Shown piece after piece: positions 37,931-51,120 of a stretch of DNA of 64,000 nucleotides. Origin of the DNA: Hexactinellida sp. DTS-2022 (taxonomy: Eukaryota; Porifera; Hexactinellida). A program made the position numbers and the translations under genes. The notes beneath the pieces were generated by a model. It was not told where the DNA came from, made no database searches, and saw only the letters and a program-made list of their open reading frames with translations. The stretch spans positions 2,793,042 through 2,857,041 of the forward strand of contig JAPNXP010000010.1 in the NCBI GenBank assembly GCA_028753945.1, read 5' to 3'. How positions within the stretch are numbered: position 1 is the stretch's first letter; every line of letters begins with the position of its first letter.

Positions 37931-40900
37931 AATCCGCAGATCTCCTTGAGTTCATTTGCTACTTTCAGCAAGGTTTGCTACCTTCTATAAGCTACAAACG
38001 TTATTCATTAAGTCACTCTTTTTAGCAATTGTACTAGCTGTTATTGTTTATACTTGGCCATTTCTTGTAACTTTACTAGTTGGTCTACAAGCGAGATTTA
38101 TTCCGCAGTTTTCCTTGAGTTCATTTGCTACTTTGAGATAGTTTTGCTACCTTCTATTAGCTACAAACGTTATTTATTAAGTCACTCTTTTTAGCACTTG
38201 TATTAGCTGTTATTGTTGTTATTTGGCCATTTCTAGTAACTTTACTAGTTGGTCTACAAGCGAGATTTATTCCGCAGTTTTCCTTGAGTTCATTTGCTAC
38301 TTTGAGATAGTTTTGCTACCTTCTATAAGCTACAAACGTTATTTATTAAGTCACTCTTTTTAGCACTTGTATTAGCTGTTATTGTTGTTACTTGGCCATT
38401 TCTAGTAACTTTACTAGTTGGTCTACAAGCGGATTATATTCAGCAGTTCTCCTTGAGTTCATTTGCTACTTTCAGCAAGGTTTGCTACCTTTTATATAAG
38501 CTACAAACATTATTTCAGTAAGTCACTCTTTTTAGCACTTGTACTAGCTGTTATTGTTGTTACCAGGCCATTTCTTGTAACTTTACTACTAGGTCTACAA
38601 GCGAGATATATTCCGCAGTTCTCCTTGAGTTTATTTGCTACTTTGAGATAGTTTTGCTACCTTTTATATAAGCTACAAACATTATTTCAGTAAGTCACCA
38701 TTTTAGCACTTGTATTAGCTGTTATTGTTGTTACCTGGCCATTTCTGGGAACTTCACTAGTTTCTCTACAAGCGAGATATATTCCGCAGTTCTCCTTGAG
38801 TTCATTTGCTACTTTGAGATAGTTTTGCTACCTTCTATAAGCTACAAACGTTATTTATTAAGTATCTCTTTTTGGCACTTGTATTAGCTGTTATTGTTGT
38901 TACCTGGCCATTTCTGGGAACTTCACTAGTTTCTCTACAAGCGAGATATATTCCGCAGTTCTCCTTGAGTTTATTTGCTACTTTGAGATAGTTTTGCTAC
39001 CTTTTATATAAGCTACAAACATTATTTCAGTAATTCACCATTTTAGCACTTGTACTATGTGTTATTGTTGTTATCTGGCCATTTCATGTAACTTTACTAG
39101 TTGGTCTACAGGCGAGATATATTCCGCAGTTCTTCTTTAGTTCATTTGCTACTTTCAGCAAGGTTTGCTACCTTCTATATTAGCATCCAACGTTATTTCA
39201 TTTAGACACTCTTTTTACCACTTGTATTAGGTGTTATTGTTGTTACCAAGCCATTTCTAGTAACTTCACTAGTTTGTCTACTAGCGAGATATATTCCGCA
39301 GTTCTCCTTGAGTTCATTTGTTACTTTGAGATAGTTTTGCTACCTTTTATATAAGCTACAAACATTATTTCAGTAAGTCACCTTTTTAGCACTTGTACTA
39401 TGTGTTATTGTTGTTATCTGGCCATTTATAGTAACTTCACTAGTTGGTCTAGAAGCGAGATATATTCCGCAGTTCTCCTTGAGTTCATTTGTTACTTTGA
39501 GATAAGTTTGCTACCTTTTATATAAGCTACAAACATTATTTCAGTAAGTCACTCTTTTTAGCACTTGTACTATGTGTTATTGTTGTTATCTGGCCATTTA
39601 TAGTAACTTCACTAGTTGGTCTGCAAGCGAGATATATTCCGCAGTTCTCCCTGAGTTCATTTGTTACTTTGAGATAAGTTTGCTACCTTTTATATAAGCT
39701 ACAAACATTATTTCAGTAAGTCACTCTTTTTAGCATTAGTACTATCTGTTATTGTTGTTATCTGGCCATTTCTTGTAACTTTACTACTTGGTCTACAAGC
39801 GAGATATATTCCGCAGTTCTCCCTGAGTTCATTTGCTACTTTGAGATAGTTTTGCTACCTTCTATATAAGCTACAAACATTATTTCAGTAAGTCACTCTT
39901 TTTAGCATTAGTACTATCTGTTATTGTTGTTACCTGGCCATTTCTTGTAACTTTACTAGTTGGTCTACAAGCTAGATTTATTCCGCAGTTCTCCTTGAGT
40001 TCATTTGCTACTTTCAGCAAGGTTTGCTACCTTCTATAAGCTACAAACGTTATTTATTAAGTCACTCTTTTTGGCACTTGTATTAGCTGTTATTGTTGTT
40101 ACCTGGCCATTTCTTATCACTTCACTAGTTTCTCTACAAGCGAGATATATTCCGCAGTTCTCCTTGAGTTCATTTGTTACTTTGAGATAGTTTTGCTACC
40201 TTTTATATAAGCTACAAACATTATTTCAGTAAGTCACCTTTTTAGCACTTGTACTATGTGTTATTGTTGTTATCTGGCCATTTATAGTAACTTCACTAGT
40301 TGGTCTACAAGCGAGATATATTCCGCAGTTCTCCCTGAGTTCATTTGTTACTTTGAGATAAGTTTTGCTACCTTTTATATAAGCTACAAACATTATTTCA
40401 GTAAGTCACCTTTTTAGCACTTGTACTATGTGTTATTGTTGTTATCTGGCCATTTATAGTAACTTCACTAGTTGGTCTACAAGCGAGATATATTCCGCAG
40501 TTTTCCCTGAGTTCATTTGTTACTTTGAGATAAGTTTGCTACATTTTATATAAGCTACAAACATTATTTCAGTAAGTCACTCTTTTTAGCACTTGTACTA
40601 TGTGTTATTGTTGTTATCTGGCCATTTATAGTAACTTCACTAGTTGGTCTACAAGCGAGATATATTCCGCAGTTCTCCCTGAGTTCATTTGTTACTTTGA
40701 GATAAGTTTGCTACCTTTTATATAAGCTACAAACATTATTTCAGTAAGTCACTCTTTTTAGCATTAGTACTATCTGTTATTGTTGTTACCAGGCCATTTC
40801 TTGTAACTTTACTACTTGGTCTACAAGCGAGATATATTCCGCAGTTCTCCCTGAGTTCATTTGCTACTTTGAGATAGTTTTGCTACCTTCTATATAAGTT

Positions 40901-41008
40901 ACAAACATTATTTCAGTAAGTCACTCTTTTTTTGCATTGGTACTATCTGTTATTGTTGTTACCTGGCCATTTCTTATCACTTTACTAGTTTATCTACAAG
41001 CGAGATAT
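37931..41008 (+). repeat. Higher-order block 3 (18 units, 3,078 bp)
   Basis: Same marks as blocks 1, 2 and 4, but all features after the first unit come 169 bp earlier than in blocks 1 and 4 (type C mark at offset 1,268 rather than 1,437). The missing piece is one type A unit: the type D unit here is followed directly by the CTTCTATTAGCTAC unit, without the TTTATTAATTCAC unit. It keeps the TTTCAGCAAGG unit (about 40.0 kb) lacking in block 2, then joins the terminal series directly. ACCAAGCC follows type C. Confidence 0.85.
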
Positions 41009-41177
41009 AATCCGCAGATCTCCTTGAGTTCATTTGCTACTTTCAGCAAGGTTTGCTACCTTCTATAAGCTACAAACGTTATTCATTAAGTCACTCTTTT
41101 TAGCAATTGTACTAGCTGTTATTGTTTATACTTGGCCATTTCTTGTAACTTTACTAGTTGGTCTACAAGCGAGATTT
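41009..41177 (+). repeat. Exemplar monomer, type D (169 bp), block-start marker
   Basis: This variant begins AATCCGCAGATCTCC (creating AGATCT) and carries TTTCAGCAAGGTTTGC, CGTTATTCATTAAG, AGCAATTGTACTAG and TTATTGTTTATACTTGG. Copies start near 7,532 (altered head), 9,238, 25,127, 30,244, 34,856, 37,931, 41,009, 45,112, 49,049 and 55,029 (head replaced); related units lie near 170 and 4,109. I use its start as the boundary of the 30-49 kb blocks. Because CAGCAAGG replaces the GAGATAG stop-bearing phrase, each copy yields the same 61-codon TTG-initiated open frame, which I regard as non-coding. Confidence 0.85.
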
Positions 41178-44100
41178 ATTCCGCAGTTCTCCTTGAGTTC
41201 ATTTGCTACTTTGAGATAGTTTTGCTTCCTTCTATAAGCTACAAACGTTATTTATTAATTCACTCTTTTTAGCACTTGTATTAGCTGTTATTGTTGTTAC
41301 TTGGCCATTTCTAGTAACTTTACTAGTTGGTCTACAAGCGAGATTTATTCCGCAGTTTTCCTTGAGTTCATTTGCTACTTTGAGATAGTTTTGCTACCTT
41401 CTATTAGCTACAAACGTTATTTATTAAGTCACTCTTTTTAGCACTTGTATTAGCTGTTATTGTTGTTATTTGGCCATTTCTAGTAACTTTACTAGTTGGT
41501 CTACAAGCGAGATTTATTCCGCAGTTTTCCTTGAGTTCATTTGCTACTTTGAGATAGTTTTGCTACCTTCTATAAGCTACAAACGTTATTTATTAAGTCA
41601 CTCTTTTTAGCACTTGTATTAGCTGTTATTGTTGTTACTTGGCCATTTCTAGTAACTTTACTAGTTGGTCTACAAGCGGATTATATTCAGCAGTTCTCCT
41701 TGAGTTCATTTGCTACTTTCAGCAAGGTTTGCTACCTTTTATATAAGCTACAAACATTATTTCAGTAAGTCACTCTTTTTAGCACTTGTACTAGCTGTTA
41801 TTGTTGTTACCAGGCCATTTCTTGTAACTTTACTACTAGGTCTACAAGCGAGATATATTCCGCAGTTCTCCTTGAGTTTATTTGCTACTTTGAGATAGTT
41901 TTGCTACCTTTTATATAAGCTACAAACATTATTTCAGTAAGTCACCATTTTAGCACTTGTATTAGCTGTTATTGTTGTTACCTGGCCATTTCTGGGAACT
42001 TCACTAGTTTCTCTACAAGCGAGATATATTCCGCAGTTCTCCTTGAGTTCATTTGCTACTTTGAGATAGTTTTGCTACCTTCTATAAGCTACAAACGTTA
42101 TTTATTAAGTATCTCTTTTTGGCACTTGTATTAGCTGTTATTGTTGTTACCTGGCCATTTCTGGGAACTTCACTAGTTTCTCTACAAGCGAGATATATTC
42201 CGCAGTTCTCCTTGAGTTTATTTGCTACTTTGAGATAGTTTTGCTACCTTTTATATAAGCTACAAACATTATTTCAGTAATTCACCATTTTAGCACTTGT
42301 ACTATGTGTTATTGTTGTTATCTGGCCATTTCATGTAACTTTACTAGTTGGTCTACAGGCGAGATATATTCCGCAGTTCTTCTTTAGTTCATTTGCTACT
42401 TTCAGCAAGGTTTGCTACCTTCTATATTAGCATCCAACGTTATTTCATTTAGACACTCTTTTTACCACTTGTATTAGGTGTTATTGTTGTTACCAAGCCA
42501 TTTCTAGTAACTTCACTAGTTTGTCTACTAGCGAGATATATTCCGCAGTTCTCCTTGAGTTCATTTGTTACTTTGAGATAGTTTTGCTACCTTTTATATA
42601 AGCTACAAACATTATTTCAGTAAGTCACCTTTTTAGCACTTGTACTATGTGTTATTGTTGTTATCTGGCCATTTATAGTAACTTCACTAGTTGGTCTAGA
42701 AGCGAGATATATTCCGCAGTTCTCCTTGAGTTCATTTGTTACTTTGAGATAAGTTTGCTACCTTTTATATAAGCTACAAACATTATTTCAGTAAGTCACT
42801 CTTTTTAGCACTTGTACTATGTGTTATTGTTGTTATCTGGCCATTTATAGTAACTTCACTAGTTGGTCTGCAAGCGAGATATATTCCGCAGTTCTCCCTG
42901 AGTTCATTTGTTACTTTGAGATAAGTTTGCTACCTTTTATATAAGCTACAAACATTATTTCAGTAAGTCACTCTTTTTAGCATTAGTACTATCTGTTATT
43001 GTTGTTATCTGGCCATTTCTTGTAACTTTACTACTTGGTCTACAAGCGAGATATATTCCGCAGTTCTCCCTGAGTTCATTTGCTACTTTGAGATAGTTTT
43101 GCTACCTTCTATATAAGCTACAAACATTATTTCAGTAAGTCACTCTTTTTAGCATTAGTACTATCTGTTATTGTTGTTACCTGGCCATTTCTTGTAACTT
43201 TACTAGTTGGTCTACAAGCTAGATTTATTCCGCAGTTCTCCTTGAGTTCATTTGCTACTTTCAGCAAGGTTTGCTACCTTCTATAAGCTACAAACGTTAT
43301 TTATTAAGTCACTCTTTTTGGCACTTGTATTAGCTGTTATTGTTGTTACCTGGCCATTTCTGGGAACTTCACTAGTTTCTCTACAAGCGAGATATATTCC
43401 GCAGTTCTCCTTGAGTTCATTTGCTACTTTGAGATAGTTTTGCTACCTTTTATATAAGCTACAAACATTATTTCAGTAAGTCACCATTTTAGCACTTGTA
43501 CAATGTGTTATTGTTGTTATCTGGCCATTTATAGTAACTTCACTAGTTGGTCTGCAAGCGAGATATATTCCGCAGTTCTCCCTGAGTTCATTTGTTACTT
43601 TGAGATAAGTTTGCTACCTTTTATATAAGCTACAAACATTATTTCAGTAAGTCACTCTTTTTAGCATTAGTACTATCTGTTATTGTTGTTATCTGGCCAT
43701 TTCTTGTAACTTTACTACTTGGTCTACAAGCGAGATATATTCCGCAGTTCTCCCTGAGTTCATTTGCTACTTTGAGATAGTTTTGCTACCTTCTATATAA
43801 GCTACAAACATTATTTCAGTAAGTCACTCTTTTTAACATTAGTACTATCTGTTATTGTTGTTACCAGGCCATTTCTTGTAACTTTACTAGTTGGTCTACA
43901 AGCTAGATTTATTCCGCAGTTCTCCTTGAGTTCATTTGCTACTTTGAGATAGTTTTGCTACCTTCTATAAGCTACAAACGTTATTTATTAAGTCACTCTT
44001 TTTGGCACTTGTATTAGCTGTTATTGTTGTTACCTGGCCATTTCTTATCACTTCACTAGTTTCTCTACAAGCGAGATATATTCCGCAGTTCTCCTTGAGT

Positions 44101-45111
44101 TCATTTGTTACTTTGAGATAGTTTTGCTACCTTTTATATAAGCTACAAACATTATTTCAGTAAGTCACCTTTTTAGCACTTGTACTATGTGTTATTGTTG
44201 TTATCTGGCCATTTATAGTAACTTCACTAGTTGGTCTACAAGCGAGATATATTCCGCAGTTCTCCCTGAGTTCATTTGTTACTTTGAGATAAGTTTGCTA
44301 CCTTTTATATAAGCTACAAACATTATTTCAGTAAGTCACTCTTTTTAGCATTTGTACTAGCTGTTATTGTTGCTACCTGGCCTTTTCTAGTAACTTCACT
44401 AGTTGGTCTACAAGCGAGATATATTCCGCAGTTTATCCCTGAGTTCATTTGTTACTTTGAGATAGTTTTGCTACCTTTTATATAAGCTACAAACATTATT
44501 TCAGTAAGTCACCTTTTTAGCACTTGTACTATGTGTTATTGTTGTTATCTGGCCATTTATAGTAACTTCACTAGTTGGTCTACAAGCGAGATATATTCCG
44601 CAGTTTTCCCTGAGTTCATTTGTTACTTTGAGATAAGTTTGCTACATTTTATATAAGCTACAAACATTATTTCAGTAAGTCACTCTTTTTAGCACTTGTA
44701 CTATGTGTTATTGTTGTTATCTGGCCATTTATAGTAACTTCACTAGTTGGTCTACAAGCGAGATATATTCCGCAGTTCTCCCTGAGTTCATTTGTTACTT
44801 TGAGATAAGTTTGCTACCTTTTATATAAGCTACAAACATTATTTCAGTAAGTCACTCTTTTTAGCATTAGTACTATCTGTTATTGTTGTTACCAGGCCAT
44901 TTCTTGTAACTTTACTACTTGGTCTACAAGCGAGATATATTCCGCAGTTCTCCCTGAGTTCATTTGCTACTTTGAGATAGTTTTGCTACCTTCTATATAA
45001 GTTACAAACATTATTTCAGTAAGTCACTCTTTTTTTGCATTGGTACTATCTGTTATTGTTGTTACCTGGCCATTTCTTATCACTTTACTAGTTTGTCTAC
45101 AAGCGAGATAT
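41009..45111 (+). repeat. Higher-order block 4 (24 units, 4,103 bp)
   Basis: It matches block 1 in having the full early part: TTCAGCAGTT unit (about 41.69 kb), type C (42,446), TTTCAGCAAGG unit (43.2 kb) and ACAATGTG (about 43.50 kb, 10,765 bp after the block 1 copy). It has ACCAAGCC after type C, as blocks 2 and 3 do. The internal four-unit repeat of block 1 is present once. The extra-T unit is replaced by one with GCATTTGTACTAG and TTGTTGCTACC (44.37 kb). GGCCTTTTCTAG (44.38 kb) and TTTTTAACATTAG (43.83 kb) are private. Confidence 0.85.
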
Positions 45112-47332
45112 AATCCGCAGATCTCCTTGAGTTCATTTGCTACTTTCAGCAAGGTTTGCTACCTTCTATAAGCTACAAACGTTATTCATTAAGTCACTCT
45201 TTTTAGCAATTGTACTAGCTGTTATTGTTTATACTTGGCCATTTCTTGTAACTTTACTAGTTGGTCTACAAGCGAGATTTATTCCGCAGTTCTCCTTGAG
45301 TTCATTTGCTACTTTGAGATAGTTTTGCTACCTTCTATAAGCTACAAACGTTATTTATTAATTCACTCTTTTTAGCACTTGTATTAGCTGTTATTGTTGT
45401 TACTTGGCCATTTCTAGTAACTTTACTAGTTGGTCTACAAGCGAGATTTATTCCGCAGTTTTCCTTGAGTTCATTTGCTACTTTGAGATAGTTTTGCTAC
45501 CTTCTATTAGCTACAAACGTTATTTATTAAGTCACTCTTTTTAGCACTTGTATTAGCTGTTATTGTTGTTATTTGGCCATTTCTAGTAACTTTACTAGTT
45601 GGTCTACAAGCGAGATTTATTCCGCAGTTTTCCTTGAGTTCATTTGCTACTTTGAGATAGTTTTGCTACCTTCTATAAGCTACAAACGTTATTTATTAAG
45701 TCACTCTTTTTAGCACTTGTATTAGCTGTTATTGTTGTTACTTGGCCATTTCTGGGAACTTCACTAGTTTGTCTACTAGCGAGATATATTCCGCAGTTTA
45801 TCCCTGAGTTCATTTGTTACTTTGAGATAGTTTTGCTACCTTTTATATAAGCTACAAACATTATTTCAGTAAGTCACCTTTTTAGCACTTGTACTATGTG
45901 TTATTGTTGTTATCTGGCCATTTATAGTAACTTCACTAGTTGGTCTGCAAGCGAGATATATTCCGCAGTTCTCCCTGAGTTCATTTGTTACTTTGAGATA
46001 AGTTTGCTACCTTTTATATAAGCTACAAACATTATTTCAGTAAGTCACTCTTTTTAGCATTAGTACTATCTGTTATTGTTGTTACCAGGCCATTTCTTGT
46101 AACTTTACTAGTTGGTCTACAAGCTAGATTTATTCCGCAGTTCTCCTTGAGTTCATTTGCTACTTTGAGATAGTTTTGCTACCTTCTATAAGCTACAAAC
46201 GTTATTTATTAAGTCACTCTTTTTGGCACTTGTATTAGCTGTTATTGTTGTTACCTGGCCATTTCTTATCACTTCACTAGTTTCTCTACAAGCGAGATAT
46301 ATTCCGCAGTTCTCCTTGAGTTCATTTGTTACTTTGAGATAGTTTTGCTACCTTTTATATAAGCTACAAACATTATTTCAGTAAGTCACCTTTTTAGCAC
46401 TTGTACTATGTGTTATTGTTGTTATCTGGCCATTTATAGTAACTTCACTAGTTGGTCTACAAGCGAGATATATTCCGCAGTTCTCCCTGAGTTCATTTGT
46501 TACTTTGAGATAAGTTTGCTACCTTTTATATAAGCTACAAACATTATTTCAGTAAGTCACTCTTTTTAGCATTTGTACTAGCTGTTATTGTTGCTACCTG
46601 GCCATTTCTAGTAACTTCACTAGTTGGTCTACAAGCGAGATATATTCCGCAGTTTATCCCTGAGTTCATTTGTTACTTTGAGATAGTTTTGCTACCTTTT
46701 ATATAAGCTACAAACATTATTTCAGTAAGTCACCTTTTTAGCACTTGTACTATGTGTTATTGTTGTTATCTGGCCATTTATAGTAACTTCACTAGTTGGT
46801 CTACAAGCGAGATATATTCCGCAGTTTTCCCTGAGTTCATTTGTTACTTTGAGATAAGTTTGCTACATTTTATATAAGCTACAAACATTATTTCAGTAAG
46901 TCACTCTTTTTAGCACTTGTACTATGTGTTATTGTTGTTATCTGGCCATTTATAGTAACTTCACTAGTTGGTCTACAAGCGAGATATATTCCGCAGTTCT
47001 CCCTGAGTTCATTTGTTACTTTGAGATAAGTTTGCTACCTTTTATATAAGCTACAAACATTATTTCAGTAAGTCACTCTTTTTAGCATTAGTACTATCTG
47101 TTATTGTTGTTACCAGGCCATTTCTTGTAACTTTACTACTTGGTCTACAAGCGAGATATATTCCGCAGTTCTCCCTGAGTTCATTTGCTACTTTGAGATA
47201 GTTTTGCTACCTTCTATATAAGTTACAAACATTATTTCAGTAAGTCACTCTTTTTTTGCATTGGTACTATCTGTTATTGTTGTTACCTGGCCATTTCTTA
47301 TCACTTCACTAGTTTCTCTACAAGCGAGATAT
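45112..47332 (+). repeat. Higher-order block 5 (13 units, 2,221 bp)
   Basis: It starts with the type D and type A run, then at about 45.75 kb switches to a CTAGTTTGTCTACTAGCG end (the type C type of end) without a type C unit, and continues into the terminal series. The TTGTTGCTACC mark (46,592) lies 2,221 bp after that of block 4 (44,371). The block ends in the TTTTTTTGCATTGG unit, but that unit finishes CTTATCACTTCACTAGTTTC instead of leading to type D, so the junction is recombinant. Confidence 0.8.
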
Positions 47333-49048
47333 ATTCCGCAGTTCTCCTTGAGTTCATTTGTTACTTTGAGATAGTTTTGCTACCTTTTATATAAGCTACA
47401 AACATTATTTCAGTAATTCACCATTTTAGCACTTGTACTATGTGTTATTGTTGTTATCTGGCCATTTATAGTAACTTCACTAGTTTGTCTACTAGCGAGA
47501 TATATTCCGCAGTTTATCCCTGAGTTCATTTGTTACTTTGAGATAGTTTTGCTACCTTTTATATAAGCTACAAACATTATTTCAGTAAGTCACCTTTTTA
47601 GCACTTGTACTATGTGTTATTGTTGTTATCTGGCCATTTATAGTAACTTCACTAGTTGGTCTGCAAGCGAGATATATTCCGCAGTTCTCCCTGAGTTCAT
47701 TTGTTACTTTGAGATAAGTTTGCTACCTTTTATATAAGCTACAAACATTATTTCAGTAAGTCACTCTTTTTAGCATTAGTACTATCTGTTATTGTTGTTA
47801 CCAGGCCATTTCTTGTAACTTTACTAGTTGGTCTACAAGCTAGATTTATTCCGCAGTTCTCCTTGAGTTCATTTGCTACTTTGAGATAGTTTTGCTACCT
47901 TCTATAAGCTACAAACGTTATTTATTAAGTCACTCTTTTTGGCACTTGTATTAGCTGTTATTGTTGTTACCTGGCCATTTCTTATCACTTCACTAGTTTC
48001 TCTACAAGCGAGATATATTCCGCAGTTCTCCTTGAGTTCATTTGTTACTTTGAGATAGTTTTGCTACCTTTTATATAAGCTACAAACATTATTTCAGTAA
48101 GTCACCTTTTTAGCACTTGTACTATGTGTTATTGTTGTTATCTGGCCATTTATAGTAACTTCACTAGTTGGTCTACAAGCGAGATATATTCCGCAGTTCT
48201 CCCTGAGTTCATTTGTTACTTTGAGATAAGTTTGCTACCTTTTATATAAGCTACAAACATTATTTCAGTAAGTCACTCTTTTTAGCATTTGTACTAGCTG
48301 TTATTGTTGCTACCTGGCCATTTCTAGTAACTTCACTAGTTGGTCTACAAGCGAGATATATTCCGCAGTTTATCCCTGAGTTCATTTGTTACTTTGAGAT
48401 AGTTTTGCTACCTTTTATATAAGCTACAAACATTATTTCAGTAAGTCACCTTTTTAGCACTTGTACTATGTGTTATTGTTGTTATCTGGCCATTTATAGT
48501 AACTTCACTAGTTGGTCTACAAGCGAGATATATTCCGCAGTTTTCCCTGAGTTCATTTGTTACTTTGAGATAAGTTTGCTACATTTTATATAAGCTACAA
48601 ACATTATTTCAGTAAGTCACTCTTTTTAGCACTTGTACTATGTGTTATTGTTGTTATCTGGCCATTTATAGTAACTTCACTAGTTGGTCTACAAGCGAGA
48701 TATATTCCGCAGTTCTCCCTGAGTTCATTTGTTACTTTGAGATAAGTTTGCTACCTTTTATATAAGCTACAAACATTATTTCAGTAAGTCACTCTTTTTA
48801 GCATTAGTACTATCTGTTATTGTTGTTACCAGGCCATTTCTTGTAACTTTACTACTTGGTCTACAAGCGAGATATATTCCGCAGTTCTCCCTGAGTTCAT
48901 TTGCTACTTTGAGATAGTTTTGCTACCTTCTATATAAGTTACAAACATTATTTCAGTAAGTCACTCTTTTTTTGCATTGGTACTATCTGTTATTGTTGTT
49001 ACCTGGCCATTTCTTATCACTTTACTAGTTTGTCTACAAGCGGGATAT
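47333..49048 (+). repeat. Higher-order block 6 (10 units, 1,716 bp), start lost
   Basis: It repeats only the terminal series of block 5, at a shift of 1,716 bp (TTGTTGCTACC at 46,592 and 48,308). The type D and type A head is absent; instead an AATTCACCATTTTAGC unit leads into it. The next type D unit, at 49,049, lies 3,937 bp from that at 45,112, which equals 2,221 + 1,716. TAACGCT-type changes are not seen; the only obvious change in the following D unit is CGGGATATAATCC. Confidence 0.78.
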
Positions 49049-51120
49049 AATCCGCAGATCTCCTTGAGTTCATTTGCTACTTTCAGCAAGGTTTGCTACC
49101 TTCTATAAGCTACAAACGTTATTCATTAAGTCACTCTTTTTAGCAATTGTACTAGCTGTTATTGTTTATACTTGGCCATTTCTTGTAACTTTACTAGTTG
49201 GTCTACAAGCGAGATTTATTCCGCAGTTCTCCTTGAGTTCATTTGCTACTTTGAGATAGTTTTGCTACCTTCTATAAGCTACAAACGTTATTTATTAATT
49301 CACTCTTTTTAGCACTTGTATTAGCTGTTATTGTTGTTACTTGGCCATTTCTAGTAACTTTACTAGTTGGTCTACAAGCGAGATTTATTCCGCAGTTTTC
49401 CTTGAGTTCATTTGCTACTTTGAGATAGTTTTGCTACCTTCTATTAGCTACAAACGTTATTTATTAAGTCACTCTTTTTAGCACTTGTATTAGCTGTTAT
49501 TGTTGTTATTTGGCCATTTCTAGTAACTTTACTAGTTGGTCTACAAGCGAGATTTATTCCGCAGTTTTCCTTGAGTTCATTTGCTACTTTGAGATAGTTT
49601 TGCTACCTTCTATAAGCTACAAACGTTATTTATTAAGTCACTCTTTTTAGCACTTGTATTAGCTGTTATTGTTGTTACTTGGCCATTTCTGGGAACTTCA
49701 CTAGTTTCTCTACAAGCGAGATATATTCCGCAGTTCTCCTTGAGTTCATTTGCTACTTTGAGATAGTTTTGCTACCTTTTATATAAGCTACAAACATTAT
49801 TTCAGTAATTCACCATTTTAGCACTTGTACTATGTGTTATTGTTGTTATCTGGCCATTTCATGTAACTTTACTAGTTGGTCTAAAGGCGAGATATATTCC
49901 GCAGTTCTTCTTTAGTTCATTTGCTACTTTCAGCAAGGTTTGCTACCTTCTATATTAGCATCCAACGTTATTTCATTTAGACACTCTTTTTACCACTTGT
50001 ATTAGGTGTTATTGTTGTTACCTGGCCATTTCTAGTATCTTCACTAGTTTGTCTACTAGCGAGATATATTCCGCAGTTTATCCCTGAGTTCATTTGTTAC
50101 TTTGAGATAGTTTTGCTACCTTTTATATAAGCTACAAACATTATTTCAGAAAGTCACCTTTTTAGCACTTGTACTATGTGTTATTGTTGTTATCTGGCCA
50201 TTTATAGTAACTTCACTAGTTGGTCTGCAAGCGAGATATATTCCGCACTTCTCCCTGAGTTCATTTGTTACTTTGAGATAAGTTTGCTACCTTTTATATA
50301 AGCTACAAACATTATTTCAGTAAGTCACTCTTTTTAGCATTAGTACTATCTGTTATTGTTGTTACCAGGCCATTTCTTGTAACTTTACTACTTGGTCTAC
50401 AAGCGAGATATATTCCGCAGTTCTCCCTGAGTTCATTTGCTACTTTGAGATAGTTTTGCTACATTCTATATAAGCTACAAACATTATTTCAGTAAGTCAC
50501 TCTTTTTAGCACTTGTACTATCTGTTATTGTTGTTATCTGGCCATTTCTTGTAACTTTACTAGTTGGTCTACAAGCTAGATCTATTCCGCAGTTCTCCTT
50601 GAGTTCATTTGCTACTTTGAGATAGTTTTGCTACCTTCTATAAGCTACAAACTTTATTTATTAAGTCACTCTTTTTGGCACTTGTATTAGCTGTTATTGT
50701 TGTTACCTGGCCATTTCTTATCACTTCACTAGTTTCTCTACAAGCGAGATATATTCCGCAGTTCTCCTTGAGTTCATTTGTTACTTTGAGATAGTTTTGC
50801 TACCTTTTATATAAGCTACAAACATTATTTCAGTAAGTCACTCTTTTTAGCACTTGTACTATGTGTTATTGTTGTTACCTGGCCATTTCTTGTAACTTTA
50901 CTAGTTGGTCTACAAGCGGATTATATTCCGCTGTTCTCCTTGAGTTCATTTGCTACTTTGAGATAGTTTTGCTACCTTTTATATAAGCTACAAACATTAT
51001 TTCAGTAAGTCACTCTTTTTAGCACTTGTACTATCTGTTATTGTTGTTACCTGGCCATTTCTTGTAACTTTACTAGTTGGTCTACAAGCGAGATTTATTC
51101 CGCAGTTTTCCTTGAGTTCA
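49049..51120 (+). repeat. Ten-unit segment, copy 1
   Basis: It runs type D, three or so type A units, an AATTCACC unit, type C (49,974), a unit with TTTCAGAAAGTCACC (50,145), a unit with ATTCCGCACTTC, then GCTAGATCTATTCC, AAACTTTATTTATTAAG and GCGGATTATATTCCGCTG (about 50.92 kb). The whole stretch recurs at 55,029 with a shift of 5,980 bp (35 units), and the match ends near 51.12/57.10 kb. It reads AAGCTACAAAC before AATTCACC and ATTCCGCAG near 50.75 kb, where copies 2 and 3 have changed bases. Confidence 0.82.

Noticed and set aside
30244-49048. Assembly artefact as the cause of the block repeats
   Set aside because: Blocks differ by private bases and whole-unit gaps, which argues for real copies. 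It cannot be excluded without reads, so it is set aside rather than disproved.
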